Below are positions 7,759-16,301 of a DNA stretch of 20,913 bases, one piece after another. Position 1 is the stretch's first letter. Each line of letters opens with the position of its first letter. This DNA comes from Pseudorhodobacter antarcticus (GTDB lineage: Bacteria > Pseudomonadota > Alphaproteobacteria > Rhodobacterales > Rhodobacteraceae): the NCBI GenBank assembly GCA_945860375.1, contig CAMAQR010000061.1:1-20913 (forward strand), written 5' to 3'. The translations under genes and the position numbers were made by a program. Under the pieces are notes generated by a model that saw only the letters and a program-made list of their open reading frames with translations, was not told where the DNA came from and made no database searches.

Positions 7759-10179
7759 TTACCCCCGCATCCTTGCGCTATCGGCATCAAAGAGCGGCGC
7801 CAGATGCACCTTCGCCTGATGCTTCACGCCAAGGATTTCGATCTCAACCGCCAGCCCGTCCGCCACCTTGTCCGCAGGCAAGAACCCCTGCGCCACCGAC
7901 AGCCCGGTGTAATGCGAGAACCCACCCGAGGTGCAGAATCCGACCACATCACCATCCAGCCAGATCGGCTCCCATGCCACAACGTCGGCGTCCGTCGCCT
8001 CAACCACAAAGGACACCAAGCGCCGCTTTGGCCCGGCTGCCTTTTCCGCCATCGCCGGGGCCTTACCGATCCATTCCACGGGTTTGTTCCAGCGGATGAA
8101 GCGGTCCAGCCCGGTTTCACAAGGCGTGTAATCCGGGCTGAACTCACGTCCCCACGATCCAAACCACTTGTCCAGACGCAAGGACATCATCGCCCTCATG
8201 CCAAAGGCGCGCAGGCCAAGGTCGGCCCCGGCAGCGTTCAGCGTGTCCCAAAGGTGGCGCACCGACATGTGGTCGGTGTAAATCTCGTAGCCCAGATCGG
8301 CGGTGTAGCTGACGCGCTGCACGATGCAATTGGCCATGCCCACCGTCATCCGGCGCACATCCATGAACTTGAACGCCTCGGCAGACACATCAGACCGCGT
8401 CACCCGCGCCAGCAATTCCCGCGCTTTGGGGCCTGCGATCTGGAAGCCCGACCGCGCGTCCGAGATGTTCTCGACCGAAACGCCGTCCTCCATATGTTGT
8501 TCAAACCAGCGCCCGTGCCAGCCTTGGGCGCCATAGCTTGCGGTCAGCTGGAATTCGGTTTCCGACAGGCAGGACACCGTGAAATCGCCAATGATCTTGC
8601 CAGAGTCCGCCAGCATCGGCGTCAAGGACAGCCGCCCCGGTTTCGGAATCAGCCCCGCCATGATCCGGTCCAGCCAGGCGCGGGCATTGGGGCCAGTGAC
8701 GCGGTATTTGCCGAAATTCTGCACCTCGTTGATGCCAACCCCATTGCGCACCGCCATCACTTCCTGACGGGTTGCCTCCCAGGCGTTGGACCGTTTGAAG
8801 GTCGGAGTTTCGTACAAAGGTTCCCCCGGCAGCGCATAGTAATTCGGCACTTCCAGCCCGTATTGCTGCCCCCAAACCGCGCGCATGGCAGTGTTGGTGT
8901 CATACATCGGCGTGGTGCGGAAGGGCCGCGCGGCTGGCTTTTCCTCGTTCGGGAAGGACACGGAAAAGCGCGTCTGATAATTCTCGATCACCTTCGGCAC
9001 GGTGTAGCCGGGCGTGGTCCAGTTGCCAAAACGCGACACGTCAAAGCCACGCGGATCGCGTTCGACCTCGCCGTGGATGATCCACTGCGCCAGTGAAAGC
9101 CCCATGCCGCCGCCTTGGCTAAAGCCCGCCATCACCGCACAAGCCGACCAGTAATTGCGCAAGCCGGGCACCGGGCCCAGCAGCGGGTTGCCATCGGGCG
9201 AGAACGTGAACGGCCCGTGGATCACCCGCTTGACGCCCGCCCGCTCCAGCGCAGGAAAGCGTTTGTAGGCGAATTCGACGGAATCGGCAATCTTGTCATA
9301 GGCTTCGTTCATCAGCTCTTGGCCAAACGTCCAGGGCGTGCCGTCCAAAGACCAAGCCTCGCAGGGCTTTTCGTAAAAGCCGATGCAGAAGCCGCGACCC
9401 TCTTGGCGCAAATAGGACTCGCCGCCGGGGTCCATCACATGCGGAAACTCGCGGCCCCCGCGCGCCACGATTTCCGGGATATCATCCGTCACCAGATACT
9501 GGTGCGCCATTGGCAGCAGCGGCAAATAAACCCCCGCCATTGCGCCCACTTCACGCGCCCAAAGCCCGCCCGCGTTGACCAGATGCTCCGCAATGATGGT
9601 GCCTTTTTCCGTCACCACCTGCCAAGACCCGTCCGGCAGCGGGTTGGTTTCCAGCACGCGGTTGTGCAGCACAATCTCGGCTCCGCCCATTTTTGCAGCC
9701 TTCGCATAGGCATGGGTGGTGCCATAGGGGTCAAGGTGGCCATCCAGAGGATCATACAATGCGCCCAAAATCCCCGCCGTGTTGACCATGCCATCGGTCA
9801 TGGTTTCCACCTCGGCAGGCGCCAGAATGGCGGTGTCCAGACCCATATAACGGTGCTTGGCGCGTTCGGCCTTCAGCATGTCAAAGCGTTCGACATTGTC
9901 GGCCAAGGTGATGCCACCAACATGGTGCAACCCGCAAGACATGCCGGTGATCGCCTCCAGTTCCTTGTACAAACGGATGGTATAGCCCTGCAGCGCCGCC
10001 ATATTGGTGTCGCCGTTCAGGGTGTGAAAGCCACCCGCAGCGTGCCAGGTGGACCCGCTGGTCAGCTCGGACCGTTCCACCAGCATCACATCCGACCACC
10101 CCAGTTTGGTCAGGTGATACAGAACCGAACAGCCGACAACGCCGCCGCCGATGACAAGAACGCGGGTATGGGTTTTCAT
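7759..10179 (-). CDS. FAD-dependent oxidoreductase with GcvT domain, dimethylglycine/sarcosine dehydrogenase-like
   Basis: This 806-residue protein has the DMGDH/sarcosine dehydrogenase architecture: an N-terminal FAD-binding oxidase domain (about 1-380), a linker domain, and a C-terminal GcvT folate-binding domain (about 430-800). The dinucleotide fold is VLVIGGGVVGCS (GGGVVG at 11-16) with the acidic strand end near Glu35. The motif GSTWHAAGG places His46 at the position that carries covalent FAD in mammalian DMGDH. The family oxidatively demethylates N-methyl amines and passes the one-carbon unit to tetrahydrofolate; the exact substrate cannot be told from sequence. The open frame extends further upstream, but the ATG at 10179 is preferred because a GGAAGGA ribosome site lies just before it and the extra N-terminal residues lack family features. 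It is divergent from the glycosyltransferase gene and followed by strong hairpins. Confidence 0.9.
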   Translation of the reverse strand: MKTHTRVLVIGGGVVGCSVLYHLTKLGWSDVMLVERSELTSGSTWHAAGGFHTLNGDTNMAALQGYTIRLYKELEAITGMSCGLHHVGGITLADNVERFDMLKAERAKHRYMGLDTAILAPAEVETMTDGMVNTAGILGALYDPLDGHLDPYGTTHAYAKAAKMGGAEIVLHNRVLETNPLPDGSWQVVTEKGTIIAEHLVNAGGLWAREVGAMAGVYLPLLPMAHQYLVTDDIPEIVARGGREFPHVMDPGGESYLRQEGRGFCIGFYEKPCEAWSLDGTPWTFGQELMNEAYDKIADSVEFAYKRFPALERAGVKRVIHGPFTFSPDGNPLLGPVPGLRNYWSACAVMAGFSQGGGMGLSLAQWIIHGEVERDPRGFDVSRFGNWTTPGYTVPKVIENYQTRFSVSFPNEEKPAARPFRTTPMYDTNTAMRAVWGQQYGLEVPNYYALPGEPLYETPTFKRSNAWEATRQEVMAVRNGVGINEVQNFGKYRVTGPNARAWLDRIMAGLIPKPGRLSLTPMLADSGKIIGDFTVSCLSETEFQLTASYGAQGWHGRWFEQHMEDGVSVENISDARSGFQIAGPKARELLARVTRSDVSAEAFKFMDVRRMTVGMANCIVQRVSYTADLGYEIYTDHMSVRHLWDTLNAAGADLGLRAFGMRAMMSLRLDKWFGSWGREFSPDYTPCETGLDRFIRWNKPVEWIGKAPAMAEKAAGPKRRLVSFVVEATDADVVAWEPIWLDGDVVGFCTSGGFSHYTGLSVAQGFLPADKVADGLAVEIEILGVKHQAKVHLAPLFDADSARMRG

Positions 10180-10227
10180 GCGGAATCCTTCCAAAGCGGT
10201 GGTGGGTCTGGCCCTTGGCCCTTGGAT

Positions 10228-10276
10228 AAAGCCGTTTGGGGCTTTTGTCGTGGCTTTACCGACCGAAGGTGTCGGT
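10228..10276. promoter_or_regulatory. Two small hairpins in a divergent intergenic region
   Basis: The 171-bp gap between the divergent dehydrogenase and glycosyltransferase genes holds AAAGCC-N6-GGCTTT (10228-10245) and ACCGAC-N7-GTCGGT (10258-10276). The second is followed by T residues on the + strand. On the minus strand both would lie in the 5' leader or promoter of the dehydrogenase gene. They could be operators or leader hairpins. I do not recognise a known riboswitch, and chance is possible. Confidence 0.25.
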
Positions 10277-10350
10277 TTTAATGCATCGCCCCGCGCGATT
10301 TCACCGCTGTGGACCGCGCGGCCTGACTGCGCTAGCAAGGGCGCAACAAC

Positions 10351-11892
10351 ATGGGGCGCGTGATGCAAAGCAAGCTGACGGGTATCTTGATCGGAGTAGC
10401 TTTGGTGTTGGCGGCGCTGGTGGCCTTGCGCCCGCTGCTGCCGATCGACGAGACGCGTTATCTGTCGGTGGCGTATGAGATGTGGCAATCGGGTGATCCG
10501 GTGCATCTGACCAAGAACGGCGGGATGTACACCCACAAGACGCCACTGCTGTTCGTGATGATCAATCTGGTCTGGTTGCTGACGGGCGTGTCGGAATTGG
10601 CCGCGCGGCTGGTGGGTCCGGCCTGCGCGGTGGCGATGGTCGCGGGCACCGGGCTGCTGGCGCGCAGGCTGTGGCCTTCGCAGTACGCGGATTTGCGGGC
10701 GGCGGTCATCTTGTCGGGCTTTTCAGTGTTTCTGATCTACGGATCGGCGACGATGTTTGATGCGCTTCTGGGCTTGGGTGTGCTGGGCGGCGTGGCGGCT
10801 TTGTGGCGGATCGGGCAGGGCGGTGGGCTGGGCGCTTGGGTTGGCTTTGGGTTGGCGCTGGCGTTCGGGGTCTATGCCAAGGGGCCGGTGATCTTTGTGC
10901 ATCTGATGCCTTTGGTGTTGACGCTGCCGTTGTGGGCGCCGGTGCCGCCGCGATTGTCCAGCGCGATCAAAGGCTTTGTCTTGGCGATGGGGGTGGCCGC
11001 TGCCTTGGTGGCCCTCTGGTTGGTGCCGACGCTGCTCACCGCAACCCCTGAATTCCGCACCGAACTGCTGTGGACGCAATCGGCGGCACGGGTGGCTGGG
11101 GGCATGGCACATGACCGGCCGATCTGGTTCTTGGTGGCGCTGTTGCCGCTGATCCTGTTTCCATGGGGCTGGAACCTTGGCCTTTGGCGCGAAGCGTGGT
11201 TGCTGCGCGCCGATCCCGCGATGCGGCTTTGCACAATTTGGGCGGTGTCGGCGCTGCTGCTGTTTTCGCTGATTTCTGGCAAGCAGGCGCATTATCTGGT
11301 GCCAGCCTTCCCGGCCATGGCGCTGTTGTTTGCGCGGGCGGGGCAGGGTGGGCGCAGTTTGGCGGCGCTGCCGTTGTTGATGCTGGCGGGGCTGTCGGCG
11401 GCCGTCGGTTTGGGGCTGTTCCCGATGAACAAGGATCTCGCCCTGCTGATGCCGCTCTGGCCCTTGCTGGCGTTTTCGGCCCTGTGCGCGGTGTTGGCGC
11501 TGCAAATCTGGCGGTTGCCAACGCTGCCGGGGCATCTATTGGCCGGGGTTGGGCTTGCGCTGGGTCTGCACGGTGTCATTGCCACCACCGGGCTTTACGC
11601 CGCCTACGATGGCCGCCCCATGGCTGCGATTTTGGCATCACATGCCGAGGCTGGCCTTGCGGTCACAAACGCCGAGTACCATGCCGAGATCAACTTTCTG
11701 GCCGGGCTGACGGCCCCCGTCGCACATCTGACCGACGCCGCAGCCTTGGCGGAATGGGCCAAGGCGCATCCGCAGGGGATGGTGTTTGGCCGGATCAGTG
11801 AAGCCCCGCTGACTGTGCAACCGCAACAGGTTCTGCAGTATATGGGGCAGGACTGGGGCCTTTGGCCCGCAGCCGTTATTTCTCGGGAATAA
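10351..11892 (+). CDS. ArnT-like membrane glycosyltransferase (GT39/PMT_2 family)
   Basis: This 513-residue polytopic inner-membrane protein resembles the ArnT/PMT_2 glycosyltransferases, which move a sugar from a polyprenyl-phosphate donor to a lipid or protein on the periplasmic side. After the first membrane helix, LLPIDETRYLSVAYEM places the acidic catalytic-type pair D33-E34 and R36 in the first periplasmic loop, followed by THKTPLLF as is usual in the family. Many Leu/Ala/Val-rich membrane segments follow, and the C-terminal about 90 residues are more soluble. Length is close to that of ArnT. The ATG at 10351 has an AAGGG site about 10 nt upstream; a second ATG at 10363 is possible. The acceptor is unknown and no lipid A or polysaccharide genes are adjacent. 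The last 17 bp overlap the livM 3' end on the opposite strand. Confidence 0.82.
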   Translation: MGRVMQSKLTGILIGVALVLAALVALRPLLPIDETRYLSVAYEMWQSGDPVHLTKNGGMYTHKTPLLFVMINLVWLLTGVSELAARLVGPACAVAMVAGTGLLARRLWPSQYADLRAAVILSGFSVFLIYGSATMFDALLGLGVLGGVAALWRIGQGGGLGAWVGFGLALAFGVYAKGPVIFVHLMPLVLTLPLWAPVPPRLSSAIKGFVLAMGVAAALVALWLVPTLLTATPEFRTELLWTQSAARVAGGMAHDRPIWFLVALLPLILFPWGWNLGLWREAWLLRADPAMRLCTIWAVSALLLFSLISGKQAHYLVPAFPAMALLFARAGQGGRSLAALPLLMLAGLSAAVGLGLFPMNKDLALLMPLWPLLAFSALCAVLALQIWRLPTLPGHLLAGVGLALGLHGVIATTGLYAAYDGRPMAAILASHAEAGLAVTNAEYHAEINFLAGLTAPVAHLTDAAALAEWAKAHPQGMVFGRISEAPLTVQPQQVLQYMGQDWGLWPAAVISRE

Positions 11893-13177
11893 GCCCGCGC
11901 GGGCTGAACCGCAGCACCAGCAGCAGCACCAAACCCAGCGTCACCAGCCGCAAATGTGGAGCCGATTCAATCAGATGCGCCTTCAATGGCCCATCAGTCA
12001 GCAGCTTGGTGACATAGCCCATGATCACCGGTCCTGCGTTTTCCACGATCAGCCATAGCCAACCCAGCAACAAACCGCCCAGCACCGCGCCCCAGTTGTT
12101 GCCCGACCCGCCCACGATCACCATCACCCAGATCAGGAAGGTGAACCGCAGCGGCGAGTAGTTCGACGGCGTCATTTGCCCCTCCATCGAGGTCAGCATC
12201 GCGCCTGCAAGGCCCACCACCGCCGAACCGATGATGAACACCTGCAAATGTCGTTGGGTGACGTTCTTGCCCATGGCGGCGGCCGAGACTTCATTGTCGC
12301 GGATTGCCCGCATCATCCGGCCCCAAGGGCTGTGCAGCGCGCGTTCGGACAGCCAGATCACCGCCAGAAGCACAAGACCGAACATCACCATGTAAAGCAG
12401 TTTGACCAAAATGGTCGAACTGGTGATCGGGTCCCAGCCATAGCTCTGCACAAGGGACAGAAATTGCGAATTCTGCTGCAAATCAACTTCATAAGGCACC
12501 GGCCAGGGGCGTGGCAGGTTGACAAGGTTCTTCACCCCGCGCGCCAGCCAATCCTCATTCTTGATGACGGCGAGAATGATTTCGGCGATGCCCAGCGTGG
12601 CAATGGCCAGATAATCCGACCGCAGCCCCAGCGCGGTTTTGCCAATCGCCCAAGCGCCCGCAGCGGCAAACAGCGCCCCCACTGGCCAAGCCAGCAGCGA
12701 CGGCAGACCCAAGCCGCCAATGTTGCCCGCCGTGGCCGGATCATGGGCTTCAATCGCGTTGGCTGCCGGGTCAAAGATCTCCCGATAGGCGAAAAAGCCA
12801 ATGATCAGGATCGCGGCCACCGCCAGATTGCGCCCGCGCCCCGCCGCCATGCGCTTGTAGGCCACCACGGCGGCGGCAATCACCGCGACGCCAAAGGCCA
12901 GACCAAACAGCAAGCGCGGTCCGCCCGCAGCCCAAGCCTGCGGTATCGGTTGGCCCGACACCAACACCACGGCCAAACCGCCCAAGGCGACCGACCCCAT
13001 GATCCCGGTCGAAAACAGCCCGGCATAGCCCCATTGCATGTTGACGCCCAAGGCCATGATTGCCGACAGGATGCCGATGTTCAGGATTTGCAGACTCAAG
13101 TTCCAGCTTTGCAGCATCCCCGTGGCCACGAACAGCAGGCCGACGGCGGCGAATAACAGCAGATTGCGTTGTGCCAT
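11876..13177 (-). CDS. livM: Branched-chain amino acid-type ABC transporter permease LivM
   Basis: This 433-residue permease is very hydrophobic and shows LivM hallmarks: LNIGILSAIMALGVNMQWGYAGLFS near the N-terminus, then LRSDYLAIATLGIAEI, and the cytoplasmic coupling loop WGRMMRAIRDNEVSAAAMGK before the last helices. With LivH it forms the membrane channel of a high-affinity importer of the HAAT family, driven by LivG and LivF. An extra hydrophobic and loop segment around residues 110-160 separates the N-terminal and central parts. The start ATG lies one nucleotide after the livH stop, with a GGGGAA ribosome site inside the livH end, so translation is coupled. It is the last gene of the operon, and its stop lies inside the convergent glycosyltransferase gene. 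Confidence 0.92.
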   Translation of the reverse strand: MAQRNLLLFAAVGLLFVATGMLQSWNLSLQILNIGILSAIMALGVNMQWGYAGLFSTGIMGSVALGGLAVVLVSGQPIPQAWAAGGPRLLFGLAFGVAVIAAAVVAYKRMAAGRGRNLAVAAILIIGFFAYREIFDPAANAIEAHDPATAGNIGGLGLPSLLAWPVGALFAAAGAWAIGKTALGLRSDYLAIATLGIAEIILAVIKNEDWLARGVKNLVNLPRPWPVPYEVDLQQNSQFLSLVQSYGWDPITSSTILVKLLYMVMFGLVLLAVIWLSERALHSPWGRMMRAIRDNEVSAAAMGKNVTQRHLQVFIIGSAVVGLAGAMLTSMEGQMTPSNYSPLRFTFLIWVMVIVGGSGNNWGAVLGGLLLGWLWLIVENAGPVIMGYVTKLLTDGPLKAHLIESAPHLRLVTLGLVLLLVLRFSPRGLIPEK

Positions 13178-13178
13178 G

Positions 13179-14183
13179 TCATTTCCCCTTGAAGATGCCG
13201 GTCGGCATGAACAGCAGCACGATGATCAGGATCGAGAAACTGACCGCGAATTTGTAATCGGTGGACAAAAGCTGCAACAGGCTGGTGGGGGCCATGTCGG
13301 CGGACACCAGATAGGTCACCACCTTTTTCCACGCGTAGGTGACAAAGACCTCGGAGAACGCGATGACAAAACCACCCGCAATTGCGCCCAAGGGGTTGCC
13401 AAGCCCGCCGACCACCGCCGCCGCCGCGATCGGCAGCAGCAGTTGGAAATAGATGAACGGGCGGAAGGATTTGTCCAATCCGTACAGCGTGCCCGCAATC
13501 ACCGCCAACGCCGTGGCGATCAGCCATGTGACCATGACCACACGTTCGGGGTTGATGCCAGACAGCAGCGCCAGATCCTCATTGTCCGAAAACGCCCGCA
13601 TGGATTTGCCGGTGCGGGTGCGTTGCAAGAACCAGAACAGCAAGGCCACGCAGACCGCCGCCATCACCACCGTGACGGCGGTGGTGGTCTTGATGGCCAG
13701 ACCTTCATTCAGGCCCGACCATGTCTTGAACTCTTGCGCGCCCAGCACAAAGCGGCCGCCGTCAGAGAAATTCTGCTCTTCCGGCCCGATGATCATGCGT
13801 GTCATGCCGTTCATGATGAACATCACGCCGGTGGAGACGATCACCAGAATGATCGGGACGACCTTTTGCTTGCGGTAAAACTTGTAAACCATCTGATCGG
13901 TGGCCAACACGAAAGCGGAGGTGATCGCGATGCCAAAGGGCAGGGCCAACAAGGCGGTGGGCAAGGGGCCGGCGCTGATGCCCATCGACTGAAACAGCCA
14001 TGTGATCAAGATCACCCACATGGTGCCGAAGGCCATGGTGTCGCCATGGGCAAAGTTGGAAAACCGCAGGATGCCGAAGACCAAGGTCAGGCCCAAGGCA
14101 CCAAGCGCAAGCTGGCTGCCGTAGGACAGGCCGGGGATGAAGACGAAATTCAGGAAGGCGACAATGGCGTTAAGGATGTCCAT
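13179..14183 (-). CDS. livH: Branched-chain amino acid-type ABC transporter permease LivH
   Basis: This 334-residue hydrophobic permease of the LivH family has GLSYGSQLALGALGLTLVFG in the first helices, then SNFAHGDTMAFG (the conserved NFAHG of LivH), the coupling loop TRTGKSMRAFSDNEDLALLSGI, and AAAAVVGGLGNPLGAIAGG near the end. It pairs with LivM in the inner membrane. I chose the ATG at 14183 (MDILNA) over longer in-frame starts because it begins 4 nt after the livF stop, fits the usual family start, and avoids a non-hydrophobic extension overlapping livF. The stop is one nucleotide before livM. The transported substrate cannot be inferred from the permease. Confidence 0.92.
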   Translation of the reverse strand: MDILNAIVAFLNFVFIPGLSYGSQLALGALGLTLVFGILRFSNFAHGDTMAFGTMWVILITWLFQSMGISAGPLPTALLALPFGIAITSAFVLATDQMVYKFYRKQKVVPIILVIVSTGVMFIMNGMTRMIIGPEEQNFSDGGRFVLGAQEFKTWSGLNEGLAIKTTTAVTVVMAAVCVALLFWFLQRTRTGKSMRAFSDNEDLALLSGINPERVVMVTWLIATALAVIAGTLYGLDKSFRPFIYFQLLLPIAAAAVVGGLGNPLGAIAGGFVIAFSEVFVTYAWKKVVTYLVSADMAPTSLLQLLSTDYKFAVSFSILIIVLLFMPTGIFKGK

Positions 14184-14187
14184 GGCT

Positions 14188-14898
14188 TCAGCCCCCCAAG
14201 AACGAACGACGGACCTCGGGGTCAGCCAGCAATGCTTGGCCGGTGTCGGTGAACCGGTTGGCCCCCTGCACAAGCACATAGCCTTTATCTGCGATATGAA
14301 GTGCTTGGCGGGCGTTTTGCTCCACCATCAGGATGGAAATCCCGGTGCGCGCCACCTCGATGATGCGGTCGAACAATTCGTCCATCACAATCGGCGACAC
14401 GCCTGCGGTAGGTTCGTCCAGCATCAAGACCTTGGGCTGCGTCATCAGCGCGCGGCCCACGGCCACCTGCTGGCGCTGCCCGCCTGACAACTCCCCCGCC
14501 GCCTGATAGCGCTTTTGCTTCAGGATCGGGAACAGGTCGTAAACCTGCGCCATCGTATCCGCGATCTCATCGGTGCGGATGAAAGCGCCCATTTCAAGGT
14601 TTTCTTCCACCGTCATCGAGGTGAAAATGTTTTGGGTTTGGGGCACAAAACCCATGCCCTTGCGGACGCGGGCCTGCGGCGACAGTTTGGTGATGTCCTC
14701 GCCGTCCAGCAGCACCCGGCCACCGCGTAAGGCCAGCATGCCAAACACCGCCTTCATCGCAGTGGATTTTCCGGCACCGTTGGGGCCGACGATCACGGCA
14801 ATCTGGCCCTTGTCCACGGCAATCGTACAATTGTGCAAGATATCGACCGGGCCATAGCCGCCAGTCATCGCCTCGCCAATCAGGAAAGGTTCGGCCAT
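14188..14898 (-). CDS. livF: Branched-chain amino acid-type ABC transporter ATP-binding protein LivF
   Basis: This is a 236-residue ATPase. Walker A is GPNGAGKS (38-45), the Q-loop region is VPQTQNIF, the signature is LSGGQRQQ (137-144), Walker B is LMLDEP (158-163), and VEQNAR (192-197) replaces the usual H-loop histidine region as in other LivF proteins. It powers the LivHM channel together with LivG. The ATG at 14898 follows an AGGAGA ribosome site located inside the end of the preceding small gene, one nucleotide after that gene's TGA, so the two are translationally coupled. A longer in-frame start exists but would overlap the preceding gene and lacks family similarity. Confidence 0.93.
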   Translation of the reverse strand: MAEPFLIGEAMTGGYGPVDILHNCTIAVDKGQIAVIVGPNGAGKSTAMKAVFGMLALRGGRVLLDGEDITKLSPQARVRKGMGFVPQTQNIFTSMTVEENLEMGAFIRTDEIADTMAQVYDLFPILKQKRYQAAGELSGGQRQQVAVGRALMTQPKVLMLDEPTAGVSPIVMDELFDRIIEVARTGISILMVEQNARQALHIADKGYVLVQGANRFTDTGQALLADPEVRRSFLGG

Positions 14899-14899
14899 G

Positions 14900-15406
14900 T
14901 CAGTTCTCCTGCCGGGGGCGCACAAGGGCTGCGTAATCGCGCGACAGCTTGTCAATCTGATCCACCGACATAGCGCCGGGCGCGCGCAGCATCATCAAAA
15001 TGCGCTCACCCTTGGCATTGGCGATCATAGTCACCCGCAGCTGAGGCGGATCGTTGGGGAAGGTGATGGTGTTGGTCGTGCGCAGCACCGGCATGTCTGG
15101 ATGCGGCAAGCTGTCGTAAAGGTGGTTCACCACTTTGGCATCCTCGGCCCAATGGGTCATCAGATATGTCAGATTGGCTTCGGGCAACTGGGCGTCATCG
15201 CGGCCCAAGTATTCCTCAAAGCTGTCATACTTGACGCCATCAAGGTGCAAGGTTGCGCTGTCGCCGCCTTGTTCCCAAGTGCCATTGGCCCAAGGCGTGC
15301 CCTCATCGCAAAGTTCAAAGTGGCTGGTCAGATATTGGCAGGCCTGCGCAGCACCAGGCAGTGCCAGCGCCATGGCGGCGGAAAGGATCAATCCATGCGG
15401 AGTCAT
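14900..15406 (-). CDS. Small exported protein of unknown function inside the liv operon
   Basis: This 168-residue protein belongs to no family I recognise. A signal peptide is clear: MTPHGLILSAAMALALPGAAQA, with cleavage likely after residue 22 just before Cys23. Cys33 could pair with Cys23 in the periplasm. The position before Cys23 (AQA) is a poor lipobox, so a soluble periplasmic protein is more likely than a lipoprotein. The mature part is polar and acidic, with several Trp and Tyr residues and no membrane segment. Its start overlaps the livG stop by 4 nt (ATGA) and its stop is one nucleotide from livF, so it is translated as part of the operon. That suggests a role with the importer, such as accessory substrate handling or sensing, but no function can be assigned. 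Confidence 0.75.
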   Translation of the reverse strand: MTPHGLILSAAMALALPGAAQACQYLTSHFELCDEGTPWANGTWEQGGDSATLHLDGVKYDSFEEYLGRDDAQLPEANLTYLMTHWAEDAKVVNHLYDSLPHPDMPVLRTTNTITFPNDPPQLRVTMIANAKGERILMMLRAPGAMSVDQIDKLSRDYAALVRPRQEN

Positions 15407-16182
15407 GCGGACTTCACCTTGTTCTTCAAACCAGTGCCAAGATAGGCCTCGATCACCCTGTCATTGTTCTTGACCTCGTCCACCGTGCCTTGCGCCAGAA
15501 CTTTGCCCTCGGCCATACAAATCACGGGGTTACAGAGGCGGCCGATGAAATCCATGTCATGTTCAATGACGCAGAACGTATAACCGCGTTCCCGGTTCAA
15601 CCGGATGATCGCGTCACCAATGGTGTTTAATAGGGTGCGGTTCACACCCGCGCCCACCTCGTCGAGAAACACGATCTTGGCATCGACCATCATGGTGCGG
15701 CCCAGTTCCAACAGCTTTTTCTGCCCGCCCGAGATCTGGCTGGCGCGTTGGTCGGCCAGATGGGTGATGGTCAGAAACTCCAAAACCTCATCGGCCTTGT
15801 CGCGGATGCGGCGTTCTTCGGCAGCCATGGCACCGCGGCGAAAACAGGCGTTCCACAGCGACTCACCCGTCTGTGACGCGGGCACCATCATCAGATTCTC
15901 GCGCACCGTCATCGAGCCGAACTCGTGGGCGATCTGAAAGGTGCGCAGCAGGCCCTTGGCAAACAATTCATGCGGCGGCAGGCCAGAGATATCCTCACCG
16001 TCCATCAAGACACGACCGCTTGTCGGCGGCAGACGCCCCGCGATGACGTTGAAAAGCGTGGTCTTGCCCGCACCATTGGGGCCGATCAGCCCAGTGATGG
16101 ACCCGGTTTCAATCTTCAGCGACGCGCCGTCCACGGCACGGAAGCCGCCGAAATGCCGGTGAAGGTCTTCGACAACGATCAT
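15403..16182 (-). CDS. livG: Branched-chain amino acid-type ABC transporter ATP-binding protein LivG
   Basis: This is a 259-residue ATPase of the LivG type. Walker A is GPNGAGKT (34-41), the Q-loop is FQIAHEF with Gln83, the signature is ISGGQKK (150-156), Walker B ends VFLDE (171-175) with the catalytic Glu175, and the switch His is H208 (IEHDMDF). The residue after the Walker B Glu is Val (DEVGAGVN), where most LivG proteins have Pro; the catalytic residues are intact. A GGGGGAA ribosome site precedes the ATG at 16182. A hairpin separates it from the binding-protein gene 119 bp upstream. It overlaps the next small gene by 4 nt. Confidence 0.92.
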   Translation of the reverse strand: MIVVEDLHRHFGGFRAVDGASLKIETGSITGLIGPNGAGKTTLFNVIAGRLPPTSGRVLMDGEDISGLPPHELFAKGLLRTFQIAHEFGSMTVRENLMMVPASQTGESLWNACFRRGAMAAEERRIRDKADEVLEFLTITHLADQRASQISGGQKKLLELGRTMMVDAKIVFLDEVGAGVNRTLLNTIGDAIIRLNRERGYTFCVIEHDMDFIGRLCNPVICMAEGKVLAQGTVDEVKNNDRVIEAYLGTGLKNKVKSA

Positions 16183-16250
16183 GGTCTTCCCCCAGTCATC
16201 CGCCTCTTGTCATGGATTAATGGCATCCATGCGGGCAGGTTTACGCAAAC

Positions 16251-16281
16251 TCACGGCCCGAGGCAAAACCTCGGGCCGTGA
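16251..16281 (-). terminator. 13-bp perfect hairpin between binding-protein gene and livG
   Basis: TCACGGCCCGAGG (16251-16263) and its exact complement (16269-16281) flank a 5-nt loop. On the minus strand it starts 20 nt beyond the binding-protein stop codon. It is followed by only a short T tract (GTTTG), so it is probably a partial terminator or 3'-end stabiliser. Such hairpins commonly let the binding protein be made in excess over the membrane components. Confidence 0.75.
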
Positions 16282-16301
16282 TGAACTGCTCTATCCGCGG
16301 A

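Noticed and set aside
7434..7790. Open frames on both strands through the 60-bp repeats, giving proline/arginine-rich 20-residue repeats
   Set aside because: The 60-bp period keeps any frame open. They start or end inside the flanking genes, lack ribosome sites, and the base changes follow hairpin pairing rather than codons.
10180..10536. N-terminal extension of the dehydrogenase-like protein from a start at 10536
   Set aside because: It would overlap the divergent glycosyltransferase gene, has no family similarity, and a strong ribosome site precedes the start at 10179.
12176..13156. A 326-codon plus-strand frame opposite livM, and similar frames opposite livH and the dehydrogenase
   Set aside because: His/Arg/Gln-rich translations typical of antisense GC-rich membrane-protein genes; no domain or ribosome site.
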